Assembly: GCA_029851415.1 (NCBI GenBank)
Contig: CM056742.1
Span: forward strand, 145,705,121-145,769,120
Length of the DNA: 64,000 nt
Direction: 5' to 3'
Origin: Eretmocerus hayati
Lineage: Eukaryota; Arthropoda; Insecta; Hymenoptera; Aphelinidae
Part shown: positions 53,084 through 64,000 of the stretch, in pieces
How positions within the stretch are numbered: position 1 is the stretch's first letter
Layout of the letters: every line of letters begins with the position of its first letter
Position numbers and translations under genes: made by a program
The notes under the pieces: generated by a model
What the model was told of the DNA's origin: nothing
Databases searched by the model: none
What the model saw: only the letters and a program-made list of their open reading frames with translations

Positions 53084-53091
53084 CTTCCCTC
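53084..53091. repeat. Target-site duplication of hAT element 2, left
   Basis: CTTCCCTC, repeated exactly at 53937-53944. Confidence 0.93.
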
Positions 53092-53936
53092 TAGTGCTGC
53101 CGCGATACGATAAAAATCGATAATCCAAAGATGTCGTTATCGAGCATAGATATTTAACGGCTTATCGATGTCTTATCGATGTCGAAAAATGTCGAAGGCC
53201 AATTGTCGTTATCGTATCGACCCTCATCATAGTTTATCGACGATATTATCGATATCGCGAAATTTTTCTTCAATTCTCAGTGAGTGTAGGGATATGCCGA
53301 ACGTACAAAAGTTTTCCTCGCGTGATTAATGGATAGCCCCATATGCTGAATGTGACCGTGTGATCAATGTGCGAGTGTGAGTTTATAAACACGAAACGCC
53401 AGGTGGAACCGATACTTCAATCAGTTACATCCCACCTTTCACGCGTACTGTTATAATCTATGATGTCGTCTTTGAAGAGACTTCGTCGAGACTGAGATTC
53501 AACTAGTCCCGATCGTGGTATTCGATCAAAAAAGAAATCAACAAGTGAATCAATAAGTAATTAACAGCAGAATGTAGCCGAGCCAAGTGCATCAACGAGT
53601 GATGAATTCAAAAATAGAGCGTACAAGACAATAGAATCAAGTATGAGAAGTGTTTCCAGTATCAAAACCAGAACGGAGAGAAAAAAGCTTTGTGCTCATT
53701 GTGTCCTGCTTCAGCTTGTAGAGTGATAGCACGGAAGGGTGAAAATACGTCAGGAACCTCGATATCGATAATATCGCGACATGTCGCGATATAATCTCGA
53801 TCGATAAATAATGTCACTCAAGCAATGTCGTTATCGATGTCGAAAACAATAAGGGTTATCGATTTCGATGTCGATATCGTTTTTATCGATATCGCGATAC
53901 GACATCGACAATTTATCGATTATCGCGGCAGCACTA
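53092..53936. mobile_element. hAT-type non-autonomous transposon, copy 2
   Basis: This 845-bp element has the same ends as copy 1 (TAGTGCTGCCGCGAT at both termini) and an exact 8-bp duplication CTTCCCTC. It lies in the opposite orientation: its left part matches the reverse complement of about 19030-19404 and its right part that of 17932-18120. Middle segments are also alignable with copy 1. Its interior retains a relic of a transposase-type BED zinc finger (53618-53794). It is an internal-deletion derivative and cannot move by itself. Confidence 0.93.
53618..53794 (+). pseudogene. Relic of hAT transposase N-terminus (BED zinc finger)
   Basis: A 58-codon open stretch with no ATG of its own reads KALCSLCPAS followed by KGENTSGTS and a later SRHV. 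A Cys-x2-Cys pair followed by a Gly/Thr-Ser loop and then a His is the layout of BED zinc fingers, which bind DNA at the N-terminus of many hAT transposases. The frame runs into the ATCGAT-rich terminal region and stops, so the catalytic part is gone. Copy 1 (in reverse) still aligns with sequence just upstream of the finger, then diverges. The call rests on a short motif and could be a coincidence. Confidence 0.4.
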
Positions 53937-53944
53937 CTTCCCTC
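53937..53944. repeat. Target-site duplication of hAT element 2, right
   Basis: CTTCCCTC, an exact match to 53084-53091. Confidence 0.93.
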
Positions 53945-55753
53945 GTACATTTTCATAATATCGTATATCTACATCATTTTAGGGTAACGCCTCACGAGCA
54001 CCACTTGTACATGGCCATTAATGAGTTTCCGAGTCTAGGGCGTGACACATATGTTATATGTAAGTAACCAACCGCAAGGTCTTTTTTTTTTTTTGGTTTC
54101 AAGTACTTATAGAAACCACAGTACATATGATGCAAAAGTTTCGGCTCTCACATGTAGGTATTAGGGGTTTCTACGACGGTAGAGCGCTATCATCACCCTC
54201 TGAGCTGCGCTGCGGCGTGGATCCAAAACTCATCGGGGGGTGAAAGCTGGGCGCTAGAATCCGGGTAACGCGGTGGCGGTACCATAGAAACGGTAGCACT
54301 CCCTCTCGATAAATTGAACTCTGTGTGCTTTTTCTTGAGCCCTGGAATCCTTCTGTTTGCGAGATATTTAGTGCGATGCAACGCTCGGCCTGGTCCTGAA
54401 AAATTACCCTCACTTGCCACAAACATTGTAGGAAGACCCTTATGATACGGATTTTCCGAGTCTGAAAGAGGATAGGGCGAAGGTCCTTATTGCAGATGAG
54501 TGTGTAGCTGGAGACACAGGAAAATTGATCCTGCCATAGTGTACATGTTGGTAGTGGTAGACGACCCTTATGAAACTTTCCATCTTACTCTCACTTGAAG
54601 TTCTCATATAGTTAGGTCTGATATCCAGGGAATCCTCGGATTCACCCCGACGCGCGACGGTGGGATGAGCCCGCGTCCGTCCGCTCTTGTACGTGATCGA
54701 GTCCATTGTGCTCTTTATGGCCATTAAGATCTTGAGCAGACGCTTTTTTCAATTATGAAGTGCCCTGCGGCTGAGTGGCATCTCTTTTGCTGAACAAGGC
54801 TTGTACTTATTTTCTATACTCTGCATTGTCTTCGCCCAGCTTAGGTTTGTTAAGAGAATTGATATCTGGTCAAAATTTGATCTTTCTTTCATTAGCAGAG
54901 AATTTGGCTTCGAAATATATGATCGCATCCCGATGGTCATCCAGTATATTCTGGAGGAGTATAATGATGAATTCGAGTTTGAAGAAGGGTGGTTCAGAGT
55001 AGGGTGCTATTGGATAATGCATTATTGATCTTCTGGTTGCCAAGTCACGTCCAATTTGATCTATTTTGAGCTCCAGTGGATGCAGGTTGCTAACTTGGTG
55101 TGACGTGCTTCTGCACATCAAACCAAGTTTCATCGTTGTTCATGGTTCATGCGCTGGTTAAGAATGTTCATGATTATGCTCTGTTTAGCATGTGAAAATC
55201 TTACTTTTACTTGGTGAAAATTAGTATAAACAGTTGTTCGATACTGTTCTGGGCCCTCATCTGACGTCTTATTCTATCACACTAAATCATTACAATTGTC
55301 TTACAGGGTCACGGCTCTAAGAAAATACATCTACAACTCTTGGACAAAAACATTCAAATTCTGCACTTTTTTTTTGGAATTTGTTCACTCCACAAATAGA
55401 GAGAAAAATATTTGATATCAGAACAGAAAGTTTGAATTAGACAAATAGTGTACGGTGATCATGCACGACCTCGAAATTTGGAGAAAGGAAATTTTTGATA
55501 TGTATTGAACGCATCAAGCACCGGTACTCGAACCGGTACTCGATTCTTCTCCTTAGAAAATACTGCAATCGGCTTCCAAGAACACTAGCATACAGGTATC
55601 TGCATGATGTGAACTGGGTCATCGAGGCAAGATGCACAGTTTTCCTGACAGTTCATATGTCATTTGAAATGGACAACATAGTATCCGAAAGTAGAATCAT
55701 ATTCATTCGTTTCATGATGCTGTATGTTTTTTTGATGGATTAGAAGGATTAAC
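53945..55753. other. No supported gene
   Basis: Mixed sequence with a slightly GC-richer patch at 54170-54720. Two overlapping minus-strand frames there show no domain. Confidence 0.4.
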
Positions 55754-56043
55754 GTTTTTGCAACTGTGTGCGCGAAGTTGTAAAAAAATGAGACTTCTCT
55801 TCATTATTTACAGTGCGAAAAGTAATGCGGAAATGACTTCTCGCATAGTTTTACATTCACGCACTGGTGGAGAGTGCGTGAATGTAACTTCTCGCTCTAC
55901 TGAATTTTCATTCACGCACAGTTCCAAAATATGATGTCACGTCATCCCTCTGAATTTCGCCTTTCTTGAAAACTTCGTTCTCAAGATGATCTTGCTCGGA
56001 CAGTGGTGCATTTAATTACAACTTCGCGCACAGTTGCAAAAAA
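55754..56043. mobile_element. Palindromic element 1 of a TTCTCGCA-rich pair
   Basis: The outer arms (TTTTTGCAACTGTGTGCGCG at 55755 and its near mirror ending at 56043) enclose about 230 bp with an inner perfect hairpin at 55850-55885 (TTACATTCACGCACT arms). ACTTCTCGC words recur inside. It is non-coding and shares its motif vocabulary with the next element, which it touches. Confidence 0.6.
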
Positions 56044-56273
56044 TAGTATACGCAACACGTGCGAGAAATTTCCGCACACGTTGCCAACTCGCGCGAGAAG
56101 TAACATTCACGCACACTTTGAACCTTCTCGCACACCCCAGAAGTACATATGAATATGTTCTTCTGGCTGTGCGAGATGTTCCAAAGTATGCGTGAATATT
56201 AACTTCTCGCACTCGTTTGGCAACTTGTGCGGAAATTGACCTTCTCGCACTTGTTGCGTAATATATACTATTT
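56041..56273. mobile_element. Palindromic element 2 of a TTCTCGCA-rich pair
   Basis: A 233-bp near-palindrome from AAATAGTATACGCAAC to GTTGCGTAATATATACTATTT, with arms of about 110 bp mirrored around 56155. The arms contain ACTTCTCGCAC, CACGCAC and CCGCACA words. It looks like a small MITE with no coding capacity. Confidence 0.75.
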
Positions 56274-57115
56274 CAACACTACAATGGCATGCTCGAAGAT
56301 AATTTTTCGATCTTTTGACTCATCAACGGATTACAAGAAGTAATTTAAGTATTGACAGATTCTAGTTTATGTTCTGAATCATAAACTTGTTCATATTTTA
56401 TGGCAAAAGATGAAAAATATTCTAATACAACAACAATTCTCAAAAGCATTCCGCTTCACATTTCTTGATCAATATCCTATCTCGTGTTGCGCGCCTTGGC
56501 TAAATAAATACGTACTAAATACATATACTAAAAATATACGCTTATTATTATTTTTTTTTTTTTAGTATAGAAACATGCGGGAAATCCGTCAAAGGACCCA
56601 TGGAGACTCAACTATTCATGATTGTTTCTATAATATGATGAAACTGGAAATATACGCAGTTTTCCAAGGAAATTTGTTTGACATTTCTTCGAACAATGTC
56701 GATTACCATTATAGCTACCGACGTAGCACGTAAGTTATCCATCAAATGGACAAAGACGTTTGTGGGCCCAGTCCATCCCAAGATACTTTTGACCTCTCAG
56801 AAAAAGGAATAATAAAAATGAACATCACAAATCTTAAAATTAGTAACATTTCGCAGATCTTATGAAAGCGAGCAGATAAAACTTTAAAAGCAATAAAATA
56901 AAGACTTAGCTCCATCTTAGAGATCTCAGATCATGTGTAGAAATCGTTGTTCTAGCCATAGGCATTGAAATGCACAAACTATGTACAAGCGTAAGAATCA
57001 TCTTGCCGGATCAAAAAGAGGGGGACCTCATACTTTCAATAGAACTTGCATGCACGGGCACAACACATGCATTTTAGGGCCTTTTCTTTGCTAATACTTT
57101 ACACTAGCGTGGAGA

Positions 57116-57137
57116 ACACACACACACACACACACAC
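57116..57137. repeat. Microsatellite (AC)11
   Basis: Eleven uninterrupted AC units. Confidence 0.93.
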
Positions 57138-59225
57138 CGTATCTGCGTCTCTTTCTTCCTTCCCTTCCTTTATGGCGTATTTCTTTCCCGAAGTTGAAGT
57201 ACGCAGGTACCAGTAATCGCGCCGGGTGCGTGGACATGTCCACATGCATGCATGTACACATGGATTGAGATCTGATGGGGGACCAGCCCTTGGGATTTTG
57301 GTCTTTCTCAGAATGGAACTGGTATTTTTGGTACCTGGTGCTACTACAGCTGCTGCTACTGCACACTACTTTAGCGCCAAGGACCCGACCCTTTGTGGGC
57401 GCTATACTTCCCTTACCCAGTGGCCTAAGGCCCTGCATGAGAGGCGGGCCCCCGTGAATAAATATGTGATATTCTTTGCGCACTGTGACCCCCAGTGTAT
57501 ATATAGAAGGCATTTTTGTCCCGCACTTTGCGGATCAAGGTTTTACGCCTAATGCATGGGACTGGACGTATTATATGTTTCGGTCTGCGACGCATGTGGT
57601 GCGAGTGGTAGCGAACATGTGGTCGGTCTCCTGGTTGCTTCCTTCTCAAAGTAAATTTGAATTCAGTATTTCGAAAGTCTGTCGGCTTCTGACACACAGG
57701 AAGTAATTCAATGTTTCTTCCAAGGTTATCTCGAAATCTACACCTTGTAGATTAGCCTTTCATCTTTACCATATTCTTCAAGCAGATCGTCATTAACATT
57801 TGGCCTGGTCTGAAACTTCTGGAAATGCTTCAAACTTTATTAGTCAATCTGGATTCAAAATTCCATTTCTCGCTCATCTGATCATCACAGAGTGGTACAA
57901 GGCTACCAGTTCTTGGTACCTTTGATTCATCAAAAAAATCTATTCTGTGCACCTTATTTTGTTGTCACAGTCCCACAGGTGCAATTAAGACCGTCCATGT
58001 GATCGCCTTCGATTTCTTTCATCGAGAACTTCTCTCATGGAATCATAACGATTTTTTTTACTCATTTAAAATTCACATGAGAATTTCAACTTGTTTGCAT
58101 ATCAATTGAATAAATGATGATCAATATCCCGAACATTTTTGATTGCCAAGGGAAATTAACCATGAAATTATTTATGGATTTGGAATGGAGCAGAGCCCTT
58201 AACCCCTCCGTCAGAATGAGAGAAAATTGATTTCAAATCATAAAAATTTTGATAAGTAGGGATACATTATTACTGATTCCAGTGGCCAGAGAGTCAAAAT
58301 CTTTTGGGAGAGAATGTTCAAAGAGCGGACACGAATATGGTGATCACAGCATGAGTTTAAAAACCTGGTGGAGGATTTTAGAATATTTTCTTGAAGTTCC
58401 ACACAAGGCTACAAGACTTTTCTACAATGATTTTTTCTGCCTGCATGAATTCCTTGGATTTCAATGACCTGGAAAAGGTAATTGCTACCATGGAAGGGTA
58501 TCACCATGTCGAATTCGTTGTAAATGTCGTTGCGGCTAAAGGTTTCCCAAGGGTCATGACTCACGCTACAAACTGGACACGAACTATGGCAATGGCATAA
58601 ATTTATACAAGTTTAGTGCCATGGTAGCACCGCCCATCAGGGCAAAGGTACTCTGTTGTATGAAATAGGCGCACTGCCGTCCCCGATCGATACCGAGCTC
58701 CTCATACACCTTTATAAGCAGCTTGTGGCGAAGGTCGAACGCGCTCTCAGATCAACCTCTGACCGGTCATGCACAATAAGGGATGATCGGTGGCTAGCCG
58801 TCTTCAATCTGTTTGCTCTCTTCCTATGTACCTCCAGAAATACGTTTTGTATATGGAACCACCCCTAGATATTAGTTGGATACCCATTATAAGTGTGCTC
58901 CTATGGCATCTCATCCCCTTACATTGAACTGACCTCGAAACTGACAGAAAAGATCCATCATCCGATCAGCATTATTGAGTACGTCGACCCGCAACAGCAA
59001 CGCGGCCAGGGCAACGCAATTGCGACGGATCACGACATGGTTACGCAATCAGCTTGTCTCCTGGCATCAGTATAATGTACGGGGAACCAAAGATCCCGGG
59101 TGTGTCTTGCCATGGCGCATGCGCGACTTGATGATAATCTCTGATGAGGGGACAGAAAAAAAATCGACACCACTGTCGCGTCGACCAATCGATTTTTCCT
59201 CTCGATTTCAGCGTGTGGCTCTCAG

Positions 59226-59840
59226 GTGATGGTGTATCTACATGGGAAATTCAATATAAGCTTTGAGTCGCGTGCTCGTGGCTGCAGGATATGTCACGAG
59301 AAACCTTATTGCAAGTACCCTAACAAATGCACACATACCCAAACGTATATGTCTTTTATAGATCCATACATAGAGGGGATAGAGCTCTTGGTGCTTGATG
59401 GTTGTAAGTGCATTTGTGGATCTTGTACAAGACTTGGAGAACAGGGAGAACCTCCCCGCGAGAGTATACTAGCAGCTGCTTCTATACACATATATTTACA
59501 CATATTCTGTGTAGTTAACAGTGTGACGAAACTGCCGCGGGACCCTCTCTTTTCATATGTTTCCAACCGCGAGACTCGCTTCCGCTTCTGTATATATGCA
59601 AGGACACATATGTACCCGATCCGATTCAAAAGAAACTCCAGCCATCAGCTCTTCGAGTGGAGCGACCTTTGTGATGATGGCATATTTTGCGCGCTTACGA
59701 AATCGGAGAAACTGGGCTCCGCACCGGTACCACTCCTGCAACGCATACTTGGAACACTTGATGCAACATCCTGCCTAAATAAGTCCCGCCTGTTTACCAA
59801 AGACTACAATAAACTAGAGTTGCCCAAACTCTCAGTGTAG
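59226..59840 (+). CDS. Uncharacterised long open frame, doubtful
   Basis: About 204 codons without a stop, ending at TAG. The peptide has scattered Cys and His residues early on (GCRICHEKPYC, GCKCICGSC) but no spacing I can assign to a known zinc finger. Codon use and composition do not look strongly protein-like, and there are no obvious splice sites framing it. It may be a chance frame or a decayed coding region. Confidence 0.15.
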   Translation: MMVYLHGKFNISFESRARGCRICHEKPYCKYPNKCTHTQTYMSFIDPYIEGIELLVLDGCKCICGSCTRLGEQGEPPRESILAAASIHIYLHIFCVVNSVTKLPRDPLFSYVSNRETRFRFCIYARTHMYPIRFKRNSSHQLFEWSDLCDDGIFCALTKSEKLGSAPVPLLQRILGTLDATSCLNKSRLFTKDYNKLELPKLSV

Positions 59841-62800
59841 AGCTGCGTTTCGATGGCACCCAGTTCTCTAAAATCATGGTTGATTCATTTCACTCGCACC
59901 AACATCAAATCTATGATTCTGAATCATTGATTTGATGTGAAAAAGAATAAATTTTCATCAGCGCGCCATAGCCATGTGGAGTTCCATGCATGCTGCCATA
60001 AAAGTGTTGAATAGAATGTAAGAACTTGATGTAAATGTAAGAATTGACTCTACTAAATCTTGATTCTACAGAGATTTTTTCACAGATTCCATTATTTGAC
60101 AAGCCTCAACTTTCAATCAATAAAATCTGAATGCACATGAGAGGATTCATCGACAGTACCAAAAGTATCTGACGATTTCCTCATAAATGAAGCAAACAAA
60201 TAAGATAGGTCAGAATTGATGTTTTCATTGTGTATCATCTCCAGGAGGAGTATGAGAGCCTTTCTTTGTATTATAATGCCTGTCATCAGAACAACAGAGC
60301 AGGAAACACTTCCAAACAGTTGCGTTTCCGAAATACATTTTCCGATACGCACGCAGGTTTCTGGTTCCAATAAGTTTTCTATATTTGCTGTAAAAAAACT
60401 CTAGAAGAAATCGTAATTGCTATTTTTTTGGAAGCAGACGATTTTGCAGTGTTCATAAACGTCTGATCTGATCAATGATTTCCAACGATCATGAGTAAAA
60501 TGTAACCATTATCGTAGTAAAATTTTTCTTCGAGTCATATTCGGTAAATGTGTCAGTTCTTACAGTCGGAAGAATTTCCTTGTATTCCGGTAGTTACTCC
60601 TAGATTTACTGCATGCAGTGTTTGAATTAGCTTGTGAAAATGGAGATGCAATCGAATATTCCACGAAATTGCCCACAGTCTTGATGATTTGATATTTGAT
60701 CCATGGTAAACCATGCACTTGGACATGCCATTATTATTGAAAGTAGCAAGGTGATTCACCATTGAAAGTTTGTGAGAGCCAATCACCACCACGCTGCTAC
60801 CACCCCACGTTCAATTGAAATTGATCCAAGTGGTGCCAAGGGTGATGGTGTTCTCCTATTCCACATTCGATACGGGTCCACTTGCATCCACATGATTCAG
60901 TGTTCGTGATGTTGTACGCGCACTAATGGAACGGCGCCAGTCCGGAATCGATGAACGAGCCCAAGGGGTGCCACAGCCCCGCGGAGACCACCTGCGCGCC
61001 TTCCACCCCGTATATAGACATGATACACGAGTATCACACATTCCATACATACATACGACCATACATGAATACATACACACATGTATATAATGTACGTAAA
61101 TGAAATAGCTGTGGCAATAAGATTACTTTGGACGACGGGAAGCTGTGGGCTACTACTGCTACTGTACATTTATTCTCGCACACGTGAACCGTGGTATCGC
61201 TTCGAGACTAACGATAAGTCTGACCCGATGAAGGTAACGGAGTGACGCCTAAATCGTTCGTGAGATGAGGCCAAGGCTGAGACTCAACAGAATCCCAGAG
61301 AATACGATTCGGTGATGTATCAACCGAGCCCTCGACTGAGCCTAGGTCTATCTATCTATCTGGCGTATTGCAGTGGAAGAAGATGCCTCCTGCCTTTCTC
61401 ACCCTTCGTTCTGCTTCTCTATGGCGCGAGATTAACTTCTCCCTCTTCTCGCGTGATGAAGCACAGATCCGGATTCTTGGAGATATTCATTGCGTCATTC
61501 ACTTCTTCAGACAGTCATTGGTTTTCATTTATTGCATTTATTTCAACTGTGACCCTCATTGGTGAAAATGTTCCAGAGTACTCTAGAACATTTTTCAATT
61601 CAAGTTCAGAGAGTGTTCACCAGTACAAGAATGCCCAAAAAGTTGAAAAGAGTTTGTTTTCTCACAACCCCAGAACCATAAGAATATAATATTAATAAAT
61701 TTCTCGAACAAGACTTACACCGATGAGGCTCACAATAAAATATTGCTGTTTGGATAACCTAAAACATCTTGAAAACTCATTGCTTATTGATCTATTGACT
61801 AAAATACAGGTTGGCATACAGTCGATTTTCAAATGATCATCAATGTTGCGCTGTCATCATGGTTACAATCTGAAACTTCTGTATTGGGAACTTATTGGGA
61901 GAATCAGTGTGAAAGATTTTTTTATAATTTCCCAAGAGAAAGAATAACTTTGACACCCTTGGTCGGTGGTAGTTCGTGGTAACTTACGTCGTCCCATGGG
62001 TTCGGGATACGTTGTCTTTGAGACAGGCAGAACATCCGTCAAGATTTTGAGATTATCTTTGGGGCCTTCTCTATCTCAACCATATCTGTTGTTTAGTTTG
62101 AAGTGAATTCTGCCAGAGTAAATTCAATCGGAGTGTCCAATTATTCTTCATGTCATTGATCATGGGTTTTTTTCATCAGATGATATGTAAATTTGTCATT
62201 AGTGAAGGAATCCCAATTTTTAGTCTGACTTTAGTTCATCCTGGTCAACCTATGTAGTATCATTATCGGAATTTTGCTGCTCCAATCTCATTGCTATGGA
62301 CTTCGTATTCTCATTTGCTGGAGCATTATTTGCAACCAGGTTTCCTCGTGTTCAACTGTATATCAATACTGCAGCTTTTTGCAAAGTGTATTATCATAAC
62401 GCTGGACCTCAGCCGTCTAAAATCTGTATCTTGCTAAGTGGTCCACGGCAACTACGGATGACTGCTTGCACCTGCAACCGAGCCAACAGCATCATCGATC
62501 GCGTTCTGACGACCCAATTCTAGAGCATCAGTCTCAGGTGTGGCGGCCTTTCCTCACCTAGCAATCAATTTTTCATGACTCTATATATTCATTGTCATAC
62601 TTCCATCAACCACCTGACTAATTTTAATAAGAACCTTCTAAAATCATCAACCTTATATATTCACGATAACTCGAGACAAAAGAATGTATGACTGTGGAAT
62701 ATGATCATAACGGAGAACCATAGAGATCGGCCGGGCCGCGCCTAGCAACCGTGCACCACCACCAGATTTCAGCTTTGAAAGCTAAAGATGATGAGATCCC

Positions 62801-64000
62801 TACAGCGTTAAAAAGATTGCGTCGGTTGGAATCGTCTGACGCAAGCAAGTTATACGTGGGGTGCAGCCACGATGAGCATAGGCTGGCAGAGGTTATATCT
62901 CGCGTGAAACGAGATGGGCGCAACATGGCGTCGTGTGGCGCTACCACCCTCGTTTCATCCGCCATTTGTGTGCGCCGTGTCGCGTTCTCCCTTTGCCCGC
63001 GTTTCTCTCTCGGTCTTCGTCTCCAGTGGTGGCCTCTCTCCTTCCTCGTTCACCCCCTTCAAAGCTCGTCGTCGCCCCCGCAGTGTATACGTGACCCCGA
63101 GCCTCGTCGCAAAGCATCAACTCAAACCCCTGGACAACCCTCCACGATCATTTGAACTCCAAAGCAACGTTGGAGTCGTTATCTTACACTGCGACGTAAA
63201 TTGTTGATATCTATGGATACTGGACTTGACCGTGGTATAGTCATTGACTTTGCGGTACTTACATTGTCTTCAACGCCTTTTTGCGCTAGTTACTTATTAG
63301 CATAATCTAAACTGATGGTATCGAGTCTTTTTTGGCACCAGGTGCAGTTAGGCTGTTGAAGCTGGAGGGTGCTTATGACTTGGTCACACGCGTTACAATG
63401 GGGTACCCGTTACAATAAGCTCAGCTGTTGGTGTCTTATTCATGGAATCGAGTACTTGCAGCGGTCGTTCTACTGATTTTTGGTCAAGCGAACCGTTCTT
63501 TTTGGTCGATTTGAGGAAACTTCACTTAGAATGTAGGCCTGTACTTTTGACTTAGTTTACAGAGTCATCTATTCAGAATAATTAACATTGTCAAATCTTG
63601 ATCAATCATCATACCACAATTCGTCCGTTGCAGACACGAATGGAAATCGTGACGTTGCGGATTTATTCCGATATGACATGGTATGGAGGGTTTGAAAGCT
63701 TCCTCTTCGTGAGTATAGTTCGATTAAGAAAATCCATTTGTTGGTGCAAGGCTCTTGGAAACAGCTGCCACTGACAGGAGGCTCTAACTCATATTCATCA
63801 TGCAGATGTCGGGCATGTCGATCTGCTTCAAGTGGTTGAGATCATTATGTACAATTGTGATGTCACGAGCAGGAAGCCGAAGTTTTGAGTATGAAGAGTG
63901 TCTCATTCATATTGAATCCTAATGTTGCGTGTGGTCCTTCTGCCATGGGATTCCATGATCATATTTGTATATGGCGATGAAACAATATCATCATAAATTG

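Larger units (their letters stand above)
56274..64000. other. No confidently supported gene
   Basis: Mostly AT-rich sequence. A 204-codon plus-strand frame at about 59226-59840 is long for this base composition but has no recognisable domain. CpG-richer patches at about 57190-57480 and 62700-63170 could be promoter or 5'-exon sequence. A 134-codon frame at 62751-63155 lies in the latter and shows no motif. I see no RNA gene. Confidence 0.35.

Overview
The window is AT-rich eukaryotic (animal) DNA. Open frames are split by GT-AG introns, there are no operons, and most of the non-genic space is transposable elements and their remnants. Three things point to an insect or close arthropod: a first exon of a formin-like protein of the Drosophila Frl/CG32138 type, a THAP-domain gene, and a copia-type retrotransposon whose primer binding site matches the anticodon region of initiator tRNA-Met, as in Drosophila copia. 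A parasitoid or other hymenopteran is possible, but the sequence alone does not settle the species.

Host genes. (1) THAP zinc-finger protein, + strand, five coding exons at 39820-41149, complete at 241 aa, with a poly(A) signal at 41300. (2) First coding exon of a formin-like protein, - strand, 35694-35473, ending at a GT donor. The rest of the gene lies towards lower coordinates and I could not find it by eye. (3) First coding exon of an unrecognised acidic, low-complexity protein, + strand, 44287-44999, with its acceptor at 43829 and donor at 45000. Weaker candidates are a possible - strand exon at 16118-15930, a possible 5' exon ending at 24104, and isolated reading frames near 17.6 kb and 59.2 kb.

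Mobile DNA. A full-length copia element occupies 5137-10646 on the - strand. Its two 530-bp LTRs look identical, the ATATC target duplication is intact, and one unbroken gag-pol frame carries all catalytic motifs, so the insertion is very young. Two hAT-type non-autonomous elements (17932-19404 and 53092-53936) each have an exact 8-bp target duplication and ends packed with ATCGAT motifs. The first carries nested palindromic MITEs and the second a relic of a BED-type zinc finger. Three long fold-back elements (11645-12810, 31167-32169, 42385-43297) have arms of about 340-490 bp flanked by TA. Other elements are a 1.9-kb element with CACTGAGAAAA ends (28750-30691), a nested MITE pair (49303-50549), two back-to-back hairpins (33097-33312) and a cluster of small palindromes built from a TTCTCGCA motif (55754-56273).

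The genes do not form a pathway. They are unrelated loci in repeat-rich sequence. The main interest is the apparently live copia element and the number of long inverted repeats that would give double-stranded RNA if transcribed. Long stretches at 1-5.1, 12.8-17.9, 19.4-28.7, 45-49.3 and 56.3-64 kb show no gene I can support.
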